Part shown: in pieces, positions 1 through 6,288 of the stretch
Position numbering within the stretch: position 1 is the stretch's first letter
Layout of the letters: the number at the start of each line of letters is the position of its first letter
Assembly: GCA_016927095.1 (NCBI GenBank)
Contig: JAFGNI010000309.1
Span: 1-8,282, forward strand
Source: Anaerolineae bacterium
GTDB lineage: Bacteria > Chloroflexota > Anaerolineae > B4-G1 > SLSP01
Direction: 5' to 3'
DNA: 8,282 nt
Made by a program: the position numbers and the translations under genes
Notes under the pieces: model-generated
Told to the model about the DNA's origin: nothing
The model's database searches: none
Seen by the model: the letters and a program-made list of their open reading frames with translations, nothing else

Positions 1-1059
1 AAGGACACGGTCCGCGGGCGCAGTGAGCCGGTGTGGACGATCCAGATCGCCAACGAGCAGAACAATCCCCGCGAGCATCCCGGCGGCTTTGAGGATCCGA
101 CAGAGCATATCACGGCGGAGCGCTACGCTGATGCTTTCAACCGGACCTATGCGGCGATTAAGCGGGTGCTCCCGAACACGATTATCTGTCCGGGGGCTGT
201 GGATCCCTACAACTATATGCCGCTGTGGGCGCTGGGTGGGCAGCGGTGGCGGCCCCTGGATTACTTTGAGACGATGATGGCGAAGATCAATGTGCTGGAC
301 GGCATCATCCTCCACGCGTATACGCACGGGCCGGATCCCAAGCGGGTGACGCACCTGAAGCGCTTCGGCGATGGGACAGGTCCGTTGTGGGATCACTACT
401 ACGATTTCCAGACATACCGGGTGTTCATGGAACGGATCCCGGTGCGGTGGCGGGATGTGCCGGTGTATCTGACCGAGATGAACCACATCCACCGGCCCGC
501 GGGGGAGCACGATCAGGGGTGGATCAACGCCAACGTGGGCTGGGTGCGGGCGGTCTATGCGGAGATCGACCGCTGGAACCAGATGCCGTACGCGCAGCAG
601 ATCCGGTGCGGGTTGTTGTACCGCTGGATCGGCGATGCTTGGTCGCTGCATGACAAGAAGGAGATCCTGACCGACTTCCGACAGGCGTTGGCATCGGACT
701 ACCGCTGGCGCGCTGATGGAGATGGGCACGTCTACAGCGGGGGAGCCGGGCTGCACCTGGGGCGCAAGCAGGGCGTGGGGATCCGGGTCCGCCCGTTGGA
801 GGAGCGGTTCCTGGTGCATCCCGACGACTTTACGGTGCTCCGGGGGATCGGCGAGAAGACGCAGGTGGCGTTGCGGGCAGCCGGCATTATGATCTTTGAG
901 CAGCTTGCTTCGTTGAGCGCGGAGATGCTGGAGGCGCTCATCTCTGAGACAGGGCTGCGGGCGCTTCACGTTGGGACGTGGCCTGCGCAGGCGGCCTTGG
1001 CCTCCGCAGAGAAGTGGGATCAGCTGGCCGACTACCAAGCAGGGCTCGCCGGTGACTGA
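1..1059 (+). CDS. Partial glycosidase-like TIM-barrel protein (clan GH-A style) with C-terminal helix-hairpin-helix domain; 5' end outside window
   Basis: The frame is open from base 1, so the true start lies upstream. 352 codons are visible before TGA at 1057-1059. A GTG at 31 is in frame but falls inside the fold and is unlikely to be the start. Numbering from base 1, the NEQN motif (Glu19) follows a beta-strand-like WTIQIA. It resembles the acid/base Asn-Glu of clan GH-A glycosidases. YLTEMN (Glu159) sits where the nucleophile strand would be, and GIILHAYTHG resembles a strand in between. Residues about 275-345 form a separate module. It has an HhH-like LRGIGEKTQVALRAAGI, then a TWPAQAALAS..KWDQL stretch typical of COG3743-like HhH domains. 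I infer a carbohydrate-active or glycosidase-derived enzyme. Substrate, exact GH family and localisation cannot be read because the N-terminus (and any signal peptide) is missing. The next gene starts 161 bases downstream, so co-transcription is possible but not shown. Confidence 0.7.
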   Translation, partial: KDTVRGRSEPVWTIQIANEQNNPREHPGGFEDPTEHITAERYADAFNRTYAAIKRVLPNTIICPGAVDPYNYMPLWALGGQRWRPLDYFETMMAKINVLDGIILHAYTHGPDPKRVTHLKRFGDGTGPLWDHYYDFQTYRVFMERIPVRWRDVPVYLTEMNHIHRPAGEHDQGWINANVGWVRAVYAEIDRWNQMPYAQQIRCGLLYRWIGDAWSLHDKKEILTDFRQALASDYRWRADGDGHVYSGGAGLHLGRKQGVGIRVRPLEERFLVHPDDFTVLRGIGEKTQVALRAAGIMIFEQLASLSAEMLEALISETGLRALHVGTWPAQAALASAEKWDQLADYQAGLAGD

Positions 1060-1208
1060 GGGGGTGGCCCGGGCAGTCCGATCCCAGCGGCAGGCGACAG
1101 AGGTGTGGCCGGGCGTCCGGCTGCAACGACCGGGGGGCAATGAGGTTAGGAGGATCAACCGACTCATGCAGAGCCATCGCGGTTGCCAGAGCCGCCCGGC
1201 GATCACCT

Positions 1209-1216
1209 GAGGGGGA
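1209..1216 (+). promoter_or_regulatory. Ribosome binding site that fixes the Roco start at GTG 1221
   Basis: The purine run GAGGGGGA lies 4 bases before the GTG at 1221. The in-frame ATG at 1140 would add 27 Arg/Ala/Ser-rich residues unlike LRR protein N-termini. From GTG 1221 the protein starts MTDDELLQLI, a natural capping helix in front of the first LRR. The 1221 start is therefore preferred. Confidence 0.65.
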
Positions 1217-1220
1217 ACCC

Positions 1221-3800
1221 GTGACCGACGACGAACTTCTACAACTCATCACCCAGGCTTCTAAGAGCGGTGTCTCTCAGCTTGATCTGAGCTACAACGA
1301 GTTGACGACGCTGCCTCGCGAGATCGGGCGGCTAGAACAGCTCGTGTCGCTGGATTTGTGTGGCAACGATCTGGTGGCGCTGCCGCCGGAGATCGGCCAG
1401 TTGCGTTTCCTCACCCAGCTGGATCTGCGCCACAACCAGCTGGCAGCGCTCCCGCCGGAGTTGGGGCTCCTGACGGGCCTGTCCTCGCTGGATTTGCGGG
1501 ACAACCGGTTGACGAAGCTGCCGGGGTCGATGGAGATGATGGTCAACCTGAAGACGCTGGATCTGCGGGACAACCGGATTCAGGTCTTCCCCCAGGTGAT
1601 CCTGAGGCTCTTCGGATTGGAGGAGCTGCACCTCTACGGCAACCCGCTGGTCGCGCTGCCGCTGGAAATCGAGACGCTGATCCGGCTGCGGATGCTGAAC
1701 CTGGGTGGCAATACTATGCCTGAGATCCCCGAGGGGGTCTGGCGCCTGGCAGGCCTGGAGCAGCTGGTGGTGGACCACACACAGGTCCGGAGCATTCCTG
1801 CCGATGTGCGCTATCTGCGCAATCTGAAGTATGTGGAGCTGCACAACAACCGGCTGGGCTCCCTACCGGGGGAACTGGGAGAGCTAAGCCGCCTGCTGAC
1901 GCTGATCGCGCACCACAACAGCATCACCCATCTGCCGCCGGAGATCGGGGCGCTGCAGCGGCTTACCCGGTTGGATGTCCACCACAACCAGTTGGTCTCG
2001 CTGCCGGTGGAGATTGGGAAGCTGCGCCGGCTGGAGTCGCTGGACCTGTCGGAGAACCCGCTGTCGATCCCGCCGGAGATCCTGGCGAAAGCTGACGATC
2101 CGACGGCGATCCTCACGTACTACACGGACCACCTGGATGGGCGGAAGCACCCGCTGAATGAGGCAAAGATGGTCCTGGTGGGCCAGGGCGGGGTGGGCAA
2201 GTCGTCGCTGGTGCGGCGGCTGATCCACGGTGCGTACGATCCGCAAGAGCCGCAGACGGAGGGCATCGCCATCGAGCCCTGGCAGATCCAGGTGAACGAC
2301 AACGATATGCAGCTCAACGTGTGGGATTTCGGCGGGCAGGAGATCATGCACGCCACGCACCAGTTCTTCCTGACGAAGCGGACGCTCTACTTGCTGGTGC
2401 TGGACAGCCGGCTGACGGAGGAGGAGAACCGGCTGGAGTACTGGCTGAAGATCATCCAGAGCTTTGGGAGTGACTCGCCGATTATCCTGGTGGGCAACAA
2501 GGTGGACCAGCAGCAGCTGGATCTGGACCGGCGGGGGTTGCGGGTGAAGTATCCGCAGATCCGCGCGGTGATGGAGACGTCGTGCCTCACGGGAGCAGGG
2601 GTGGATCAGCTGAAGGCCCGCATCTCCCGAGAGGTGACGCGGATGCCGCATGTGCGGGATGCGCTGTTGGCCTCGTGGTTTGAGGTGAAGCGCGAGATCG
2701 AGCAGATGGAGAAGGATTACATCCCGTACGAGAGCTATCTGGACCTGTGCCGCGAGCACGGGATCACCGACGAGCGGAGCCAGCGGACCTTGATCGGGTT
2801 TCTCCACGATCTGGGAATTGTGCTGAACTTCCAAGATGACCCCCGGCTGGAGGACACCAATATCCTCAACCCGCGGTGGGTCACAAACGGGGTCTACCGC
2901 ATCCTCAACGACGAGCGGTTGCGCGAACGCCACGGGCGCCTGGATCGGGCCGACCTCGACCAGATTCTGGATCCGACGACGTATCCGCACTTCAAGCATC
3001 AGTTCATCCTGGACATGATGCGCAAGTTTGAGTTGTGCTTTCCATTCCAGGGGGGCAACGAGCAGCAGTTCTTGGTACCGGATCTTCTGAGTAAGGAGGC
3101 GCCGGTCTCGGGGCACTGGCAGGATGCGCTGGCGTTCCAGTATCACTACAATGTGTTGCCGGGGAGCGTGCTATCGCGGTTCATCGTGCGGATGCATCCT
3201 TACTTGTATGAGGATATCTACTGGCGGAACGGGGCGCTGGTTGCCGACCAGGCCAACGTCGCGTTGGTGCAGGCAGACAAGGAAGAGCGGCGGGTGTCGA
3301 TCTGGGTGCGGGGCCCGGAACGGGGGCGGCGGGCGCTGCTGAGCATCATCCGGTTCCACTTCGAGGTAATCCACAGCTCGATACCGGGCATTCACGTAGA
3401 GGAGAAGGTGCCGCTGCCGGACCATCCTGAGATTGTGGTGGACTACCAGTATCTGCTGGACCTGGAGGCAATGGGGGAAAAGCGTTTCGTGCCGGCAGGC
3501 TTGCGGCAGCGGGTGGAGGTGCGAGCGCTGTTGGACGGGGTGGATCTGGCCCGGGAGCAGGAGGCGCCGGTGCGGCTGCGGCGGATCCTGGTGGAGCGGT
3601 TCAACACCGAGGAGCTGCGGACCTTGTGCTACGACCTGGGCGTGAGTTTCGACGAGCTGGGCGGCACGAACCGGGCAGGGAAGGCGCGGGAGTTGGTGGC
3701 GTACCTGGCACGGCGGGAGCGGCTGGGGGACTTGTTGCGGACGGGGAAGCAGCTGAGGTCGGACATCGACTGGGGTGTCGTGCCGGCGGGTTGGGCGTAG
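1221..3800 (+). CDS. Roco protein: LRR - Roc GTPase - COR with C-terminal effector-associated-like domain
   Basis: 859 residues. A capping segment (1-20) leads into twelve LRRs (about 21-290) of exact 23-residue period, pattern LDLxxNxLxxLPxEIGxLxxLxx. Repeat 8 lacks the conserved Asn and repeat 12 is shortened. The Roc GTPase spans about 314-475. It has P-loop GQGGVGKSS (Lys327), a TEGI switch-I-like motif (346-349), WDFGGQE (368-374, G3), NKVD (426-429, G4) and TSCLTG (453-458, G5), so all nucleotide motifs look intact. COR follows from about 480 to 770. There is no kinase domain, as is usual in bacterial Roco proteins. Residues 784 to about 843 form a helical module (LRRILVERFNTEELRTLCYDLG...KARELVAYL) resembling the death-like effector-associated domains (EAD7 type from memory) of NTPase conflict systems. 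Family knowledge: Roc-COR acts as a nucleotide-dependent dimerisation switch and LRRs bind ligands. Inference: a cytoplasmic sensor that recruits an EAD-bearing effector encoded elsewhere. No membrane segment or convincing own promoter was seen in 1060-1220, only a GC-rich hairpin at 1108-1121 without a T-tract. Confidence 0.93.
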   Translation: MTDDELLQLITQASKSGVSQLDLSYNELTTLPREIGRLEQLVSLDLCGNDLVALPPEIGQLRFLTQLDLRHNQLAALPPELGLLTGLSSLDLRDNRLTKLPGSMEMMVNLKTLDLRDNRIQVFPQVILRLFGLEELHLYGNPLVALPLEIETLIRLRMLNLGGNTMPEIPEGVWRLAGLEQLVVDHTQVRSIPADVRYLRNLKYVELHNNRLGSLPGELGELSRLLTLIAHHNSITHLPPEIGALQRLTRLDVHHNQLVSLPVEIGKLRRLESLDLSENPLSIPPEILAKADDPTAILTYYTDHLDGRKHPLNEAKMVLVGQGGVGKSSLVRRLIHGAYDPQEPQTEGIAIEPWQIQVNDNDMQLNVWDFGGQEIMHATHQFFLTKRTLYLLVLDSRLTEEENRLEYWLKIIQSFGSDSPIILVGNKVDQQQLDLDRRGLRVKYPQIRAVMETSCLTGAGVDQLKARISREVTRMPHVRDALLASWFEVKREIEQMEKDYIPYESYLDLCREHGITDERSQRTLIGFLHDLGIVLNFQDDPRLEDTNILNPRWVTNGVYRILNDERLRERHGRLDRADLDQILDPTTYPHFKHQFILDMMRKFELCFPFQGGNEQQFLVPDLLSKEAPVSGHWQDALAFQYHYNVLPGSVLSRFIVRMHPYLYEDIYWRNGALVADQANVALVQADKEERRVSIWVRGPERGRRALLSIIRFHFEVIHSSIPGIHVEEKVPLPDHPEIVVDYQYLLDLEAMGEKRFVPAGLRQRVEVRALLDGVDLAREQEAPVRLRRILVERFNTEELRTLCYDLGVSFDELGGTNRAGKARELVAYLARRERLGDLLRTGKQLRSDIDWGVVPAGWA

Positions 3801-3806
3801 GAGGGT

Positions 3807-4844
3807 TCAGCCGCCGTCGCTGATGCGGAGGACCTTGGCGCCACGGATGTTGCCGGAACGGAGCTCTTGGAGGGCCACATTGGCCTGGTCCAGCGCGTAT
3901 TCCTGTACCGTTGGGTGAAGGGGGATCTCGGCTGCGAGCGCCAGTAAGTCCTTCACGTCGGCGCGCGTCACATTGGCGACGCTCTTGATCTCCCGTTCCA
4001 TCCACAGATGTTGCCCGTAGTCCAAGTTGCCTAGATAGTCCTGATCCCCGGCCTCTTTCCGAATGGCGTTGATGACCAACCGTCCCCCCGGCCTGAGATT
4101 GGCCAAAGCCTCGACGACAGGCTTCCAAGCGGGCGTCGTGTCGATGATAGCGTCCAGCTTGACGGGAGCGCGGGCCTCGGTCTCGCCGGTCCACCGGGCT
4201 CCCAGTTCCTCGGCGAAGGTGCGTTCATCAGGATTGCGAGCGAAGACATAGATGTCGCTATGGGGGTATTTGTGCAGCGCGGCCTGTAGGACGAGGTGAC
4301 CTGATGCGCCGAAGCCCGTGAGCCCCAAGGCCTGGCCATCATCAAGTTGGCAGAGGCGCAGGGCGCGGTAGCCGACGGCGCCGGCGCAGAGGAGGGGTGC
4401 GGCCTCGGCGTCGGAGAAGACCTCCGGGATCGGGTAGGCGAACTCAGCGGGGACGGTCATATACTCAGCGTAGCCGCCGTGGGCATCACGCCCCGTGGCA
4501 CGGAAGTCAGGGCAGAGGTTCTCCTGACCACTGGCGCAGTAGTGGCAACGACCGCACGCTGAGAAGATCCAGGCCACGCCGACGCGATTTCCTATGGCAT
4601 ACCGGTCTACCTGATCGCCTTTGCCGGTCACGATACCCACGACCTGATGGCCCGGGATGATGGGGAACGTCGCCGGCGGTGTGCGCCCTTCGATCTCGTC
4701 TAGCTCTGTGTGGCAGACGCCACACACCAACACGCGGATCTGTAACTCGTGGGGGGCGGGGTCGGGGTCTGGGAGCTCGGTGCAGCGCAAGGGTGTGGCG
4801 TTCTGTGCTAGGTCGGTGGTTGTCTCCAGGACCATCGCTTTCAT
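3807..4844 (-). CDS. Zinc-dependent alcohol dehydrogenase, MDR superfamily (CAD2-like)
   Basis: 345 residues, normal for a medium-chain zinc alcohol dehydrogenase. The start is ATG (complement of 4842-4844), preceded at 4851-4858 by a strong GAGGAGGT Shine-Dalgarno. A longer upstream frame would place that site inside the coding region. Probable catalytic-zinc ligands are Cys44 (GVCHTE), His66 (PGHQVVG) and Cys153 (LLCAGAVGY). The structural zinc lobe has Cys97, Cys100, Cys103 and Cys111. The Rossmann glycine motif is GFGASG (177-182). Arg203 after the second Rossmann strand may hint at NADP(H) use, but that is weak. The enzyme should reversibly oxidise an alcohol to an aldehyde or ketone with NAD(P) in the cytoplasm; the substrate is unknown. 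Gln67 replaces the Glu of the textbook GHE motif, which I recall as usual in the CAD2 subgroup. It stands alone, convergent with the Roco gene (6 bases between stops) and divergent from rpmH. Confidence 0.93.
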   Translation of the reverse strand: MKAMVLETTTDLAQNATPLRCTELPDPDPAPHELQIRVLVCGVCHTELDEIEGRTPPATFPIIPGHQVVGIVTGKGDQVDRYAIGNRVGVAWIFSACGRCHYCASGQENLCPDFRATGRDAHGGYAEYMTVPAEFAYPIPEVFSDAEAAPLLCAGAVGYRALRLCQLDDGQALGLTGFGASGHLVLQAALHKYPHSDIYVFARNPDERTFAEELGARWTGETEARAPVKLDAIIDTTPAWKPVVEALANLRPGGRLVINAIRKEAGDQDYLGNLDYGQHLWMEREIKSVANVTRADVKDLLALAAEIPLHPTVQEYALDQANVALQELRSGNIRGAKVLRISDGG

Positions 4845-4870
4845 GGGTCTACCTCCTCGGCTCGTGACTA

Positions 4871-4879
4871 AGTATAACA
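4871..4879 (-). promoter_or_regulatory. Extended -10 promoter for the alcohol dehydrogenase
   Basis: On the minus strand this reads TGTTATACT: a TGn extension plus TATACT, a 5/6 match to TATAAT. The -10 lies 26 bases upstream of the ATG, which predicts a short 5' UTR of about 20 nt containing the GAGGAGGT site. There is no good -35 hexamer 16-18 bases upstream, as expected for an extended -10 promoter. The start site is inferred, not shown. Confidence 0.5.
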
Positions 4880-4964
4880 TAGTATCTCGCTTCCGTTGGA
4901 TGCGATGGGCGAGGGCGTTGAATCTCAGTCTACGAATAAGCACCGTGCGTGGGACTGGACCGCG

Positions 4965-4996
4965 GCGCCCAAGGGCTTTCCGAAGGCCTTGGGCGC
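4965..4996. repeat. Hairpin repeat, copy 1 (32 bases)
   Basis: Perfect 10-base inverted arms GCGCCCAAGG and CCTTGGGCGC flank a 12-base centre. If G at repeat position 11 is bulged, four more pairs form (12-22 C-G, 13-21 T-G, 14-20 T-A, 15-19 T-A), closing on a three-base CCG loop. A second copy begins 63 bases after this one ends. There is no T-tract on either side, so it is not a standard intrinsic terminator. It may be a REP-like dispersed element or a regulatory hairpin. Confidence 0.85.
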
Positions 4997-5059
4997 TTTG
5001 AGCGCAGCACGGTTGTGGGGCGGTGGCGCCGGGTCGGACAGGGCGGTTTGCGAACGGCA

Positions 5060-5091
5060 GCGCCCAAGGGCCTTCCCGGGGCCTTGGGCGC
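5060..5091. repeat. Hairpin repeat, copy 2 (32 bases)
   Basis: It matches copy 1 at 28 of 32 positions, in the same orientation (each copy is nearly its own reverse complement). The 10-base arms are unchanged. All four differences are in the centre (repeat positions 13, 18, 19 and 20). The three outside the loop keep pairing: 13-21 becomes C-G, and 14-20 and 15-19 become T-G wobbles. The bulged G11 and three-base loop (CCC) remain. It ends about 97 bases upstream of the rpmH -35 hexamer. Confidence 0.85.
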
Positions 5092-5188
5092 TCGGGCCGA
5101 AGCCGTTGGGTGCGGACGGGCTTGGGTGCAGCTGTGTAGGCTGCCTGCACGTGTCAGCTGCGAGACGAGATGCGATCGCCCTGTTCCA

Positions 5189-5216
5189 TTGACTTAGGCG
5201 GCGCTTACGGTATAAT
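5189..5216 (+). promoter_or_regulatory. Sigma70-type promoter of the rpmH-rnpA-yidD-yidC operon
   Basis: The -35 hexamer TTGACT (5189-5194, 5/6 match) and the perfect -10 hexamer TATAAT (5211-5216) are separated by 16 bases. It is the best promoter-like sequence in the window and stands out from its GC-rich surroundings. Transcription should start near 5222-5224, leaving about 130 nt of leader before the rpmH ATG. A strong constitutive promoter fits a ribosomal-protein operon. Confidence 0.85.
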
Positions 5217-5264
5217 ACGTCGGCGTTGTCAGGACGAGTTGATTTCATACTCCACTTCACAATC

Positions 5265-5288
5265 CGCCGCGGGTGACCGCGCGCTTTT
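5265..5288 (+). terminator. Possible attenuator hairpin in the rpmH leader
   Basis: The 5-bp stem CGCGG/CCGCG (5268-5272 with 5277-5281) closes a GTGA loop, a GNRA-type tetraloop in RNA. Two further outer pairs (5265-5283 and 5266-5282) form if C5267 is bulged. Four Ts (5285-5288) follow one base after the stem. This resembles a weak intrinsic terminator placed about 45 nt after the predicted transcription start and 66 nt before rpmH. The T-run is short, so termination may be partial or absent, and the hairpin could instead be a structural leader element. Confidence 0.3.
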
Positions 5289-5354
5289 CGTGTATGGGGC
5301 CTGTGCGACGGTCGAAGTGTACGGTAGACGTGGACGGAAAAAAGGAGAGTCAGT

Positions 5355-5558
5355 ATGCCAAAACGAACTTATCAGCCCAAGAAGCGCCGGCGGATGCGCA
5401 AGCATGGATTCCGCGCTCGGATGCAGACGAAGGGGGGGCGCAAGGTGCTCAAGCGTCGCCGCACCCATGGCAGGCACAAGTTGATAGCCGTGGAGCTCGG
5501 CGGCAGCAAGCGCATCAACTGGAAGGAGTCCGCTCAGCGACCGCGACGGAGCAAGTGA
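5355..5558 (+). CDS. rpmH: 50S ribosomal protein L34 with C-terminal extension
   Basis: 67 residues beginning [20 protein letters not shown], the unmistakable L34 signature, followed by [17 protein letters not shown]34 is a very basic protein embedded in 23S rRNA of the large subunit. A good Shine-Dalgarno (AAAGGAGAG, 5341-5349) precedes the ATG. The family is usually about 44-47 residues and normally ends near position 45. Here about 20 further residues follow (from roughly Glu47: [14 protein letters not shown], then a basic end). The extension is in frame with no sign of a frameshift. It is the first gene of its operon. rnpA follows, as is nearly universal. Confidence 0.97.
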   Translation: MPKRTYQPKKRRRMRKHGFRARMQTKGGRKVLKRRRTHGRHKLIAVELGGSKRINWKESAQRPRRSK

Positions 5559-5626
5559 TGGCGTCGCAGGAGCTGTTGGGCGAATGGCTCTGCAGACTCA
5601 TAAGGGCACGTGACGTCGAAGCGTAG
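5558..5626 (+). CDS. Possible 22-codon coupling ORF between rpmH and rnpA
   Basis: The ATG at 5558 overlaps the rpmH TGA (arrangement TGATG) and has GGAG at 5548-5551, six bases upstream. The frame encodes 22 residues ([20 protein letters not shown], then EA) and stops with TAG at 5624-5626, 17 bases inside rnpA. Because rnpA has a GTG start with a poorly spaced Shine-Dalgarno, ribosomes re-initiating here could deliver translation to rnpA. No homology is recognised and it may be chance. Confidence 0.25.
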   Translation: MASQELLGEWLCRLIRARDVEA

Positions 5627-6011
5627 TCTTTGGACCAAGGAGATGCGCCTACGCCGTCCCGAAGACTTCCGAAGAGTCTGGTCAGAAGGGCGGTCGTGGG
5701 CGCATCCCCTATTCATACTGTGGGGAAGGCCCAACGCACTGAGCCACACGCGAGTTGGGATCACGGCGAGTCGCAAGGTGGGCGGGGCTGTCGCTCGGAA
5801 TCGCGCTAGACGTCTGCTACGTGAGGCCGCACGTCACCTCTATTCAGATACAGCCGACGGATGGGACATCGTGTTGGTTGCTCGTTCAATGATTCTGGAT
5901 GCCTCGGAAGGACAGGTAGAGGCGGGGCTCAAGCTGGCGCTTGACAGGGCGCAGTTGCTGCGAGCGCAGTCACCCTTCCTCGGCGCCTCTGCGTCACAGC
6001 CGGAAGTCTGA
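5610..6011 (+). CDS. rnpA: Ribonuclease P protein component
   Basis: 133 residues from a GTG start. The protein binds the RNase P RNA and helps it cleave the 5' leader of pre-tRNAs. Diagnostic features are [17 protein letters not shown] near the N-terminus, [20 protein letters not shown] (46-65) and the RNR-containing basic helix [16 protein letters not shown] (62-77). Start choice: the frame is closed upstream by TAA at 5601-5603, leaving GTG 5610 or ATG 5643. The AAGGAG at 5637-5642 directly abuts ATG 5643 with no spacing, so GTG 5610 is preferred, though its AAGGG (5602-5606) is only 3 bases away. The C-terminal 15 or so residues ([14 protein letters not shown]) look non-conserved. Its stop lies one base before yidD. 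Chloroflexota-type RnpA style is inferred. Confidence 0.95.
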   Translation: MTSKRSLWTKEMRLRRPEDFRRVWSEGRSWAHPLFILWGRPNALSHTRVGITASRKVGGAVARNRARRLLREAARHLYSDTADGWDIVLVARSMILDASEGQVEAGLKLALDRAQLLRAQSPFLGASASQPEV

Positions 6012-6012
6012 G

Positions 6013-6222
6013 ATGAGACGCTTGGTCTTGGCGCTACTCCGCTTTTATCAACGTTATGTCTCGCCAGCTCTTCCCCCTTCTTGTCGCTTCACGCCAACGT
6101 GTTCGCAGTACACCTATGAAGCGATTGACCGCTATGGCGTGTTCAAAGGAGGGTGGTTGGGAATCAAGCGCATCGTGCGGTGCAATCCCTTCAATCCGGG
6201 CGGCTATGATCCTGTCCCATAG
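6013..6222 (+). CDS. yidD: Membrane protein insertion efficiency factor YidD
   Basis: 69 residues, the normal YidD size. The family signature is complete: [20 protein letters not shown], then [12 protein letters not shown], the [13 protein letters not shown] segment and the terminal GGYDPVP. Three cysteines (24, 30 and 57) are conserved family positions. YidD is a small amphipathic membrane-associated protein reported to assist YidC-dependent insertion. The ATG at 6013 is one base after the rnpA TGA and is preceded by GGAAG (6002-6006), indicating tight coupling. Longer upstream frames starting within rnpA are not needed. A 66-base gap follows before the propeller lipoprotein. Confidence 0.96.
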   Translation: MRRLVLALLRFYQRYVSPALPPSCRFTPTCSQYTYEAIDRYGVFKGGWLGIKRIVRCNPFNPGGYDPVP

Positions 6223-6288
6223 CCAGTCAGTTTCTCACGGGAGCGCCTCTGTCTGAGAGCGAACTCGTCCTTTGTTGTAGGAGGAAGA

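Larger units (their letters stand above)
4845..5354. other. 510-base divergent intergenic region between the dehydrogenase gene and rpmH
   Basis: No convincing gene is seen. Short frames on both strands translate the hairpin repeats into Pro/Ala/Gly/Arg-rich, low-complexity peptides without a Shine-Dalgarno site. From left to right the region holds the dehydrogenase RBS and extended -10 promoter, two copies of a 32-base hairpin, a weak inverted pair GCAGCTG/CAGCTGC (5128-5134 and 5155-5161), the rpmH promoter, and a leader of about 130 nt. I looked for DnaA-box-like nonamers because rpmH often lies next to dnaA and oriC, and saw none. Confidence 0.7.

Noticed and set aside
1140..1220. Upstream ATG extending the Roco N-terminus by 27 residues
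   Set aside because: The added residues are Arg/Ala/Ser-rich and unlike LRR capping segments. GTG 1221 has a good Shine-Dalgarno and a natural MTDDELLQLI start.
1884..3146. 420-codon open frame on the minus strand inside the Roco gene
   Set aside because: It is antisense to an intact, motif-complete Roco protein. Its product is dominated by Leu, Arg, Gln, His and Val with no recognisable domain. High GC and the repetitive LRR codons explain the lack of stops.
4646..4648. GHQ instead of GHE in the dehydrogenase as a broken catalytic motif
   Set aside because: The other zinc ligands (Cys44, His66, Cys153 and the four structural cysteines) are intact. As I recall, Gln at this position is common in the CAD2-like subgroup.
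4965..5091. CRISPR array
   Set aside because: There are only two repeat copies, each a self-complementary hairpin, with one 63-base interval and no cas genes nearby.
4845..5150. N-terminal extension of the dehydrogenase frame beyond ATG 4844
   Set aside because: It would run through the hairpin repeats, the extended -10 promoter and the Shine-Dalgarno. The extra sequence is low-complexity Pro/Arg/Ala-rich, and MDR enzymes start where MKAMVLE does.
4896..5260. Overlapping short frames on both strands of the intergenic region
   Set aside because: They translate the hairpin repeats into Pro/Gly/Ala-rich peptides, lack Shine-Dalgarno sites and cross the rpmH promoter.
4845..5354. Replication origin next to rpmH
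   Set aside because: No DnaA-box-like nonamers or AT-rich unwinding stretch were seen, and dnaA is not adjacent; the neighbour is an alcohol dehydrogenase.
5941..6012. Earlier start for yidD inside rnpA
   Set aside because: YidD proteins begin at or near [16 protein letters not shown] 6013 has a Shine-Dalgarno and sits one base after the rnpA stop.
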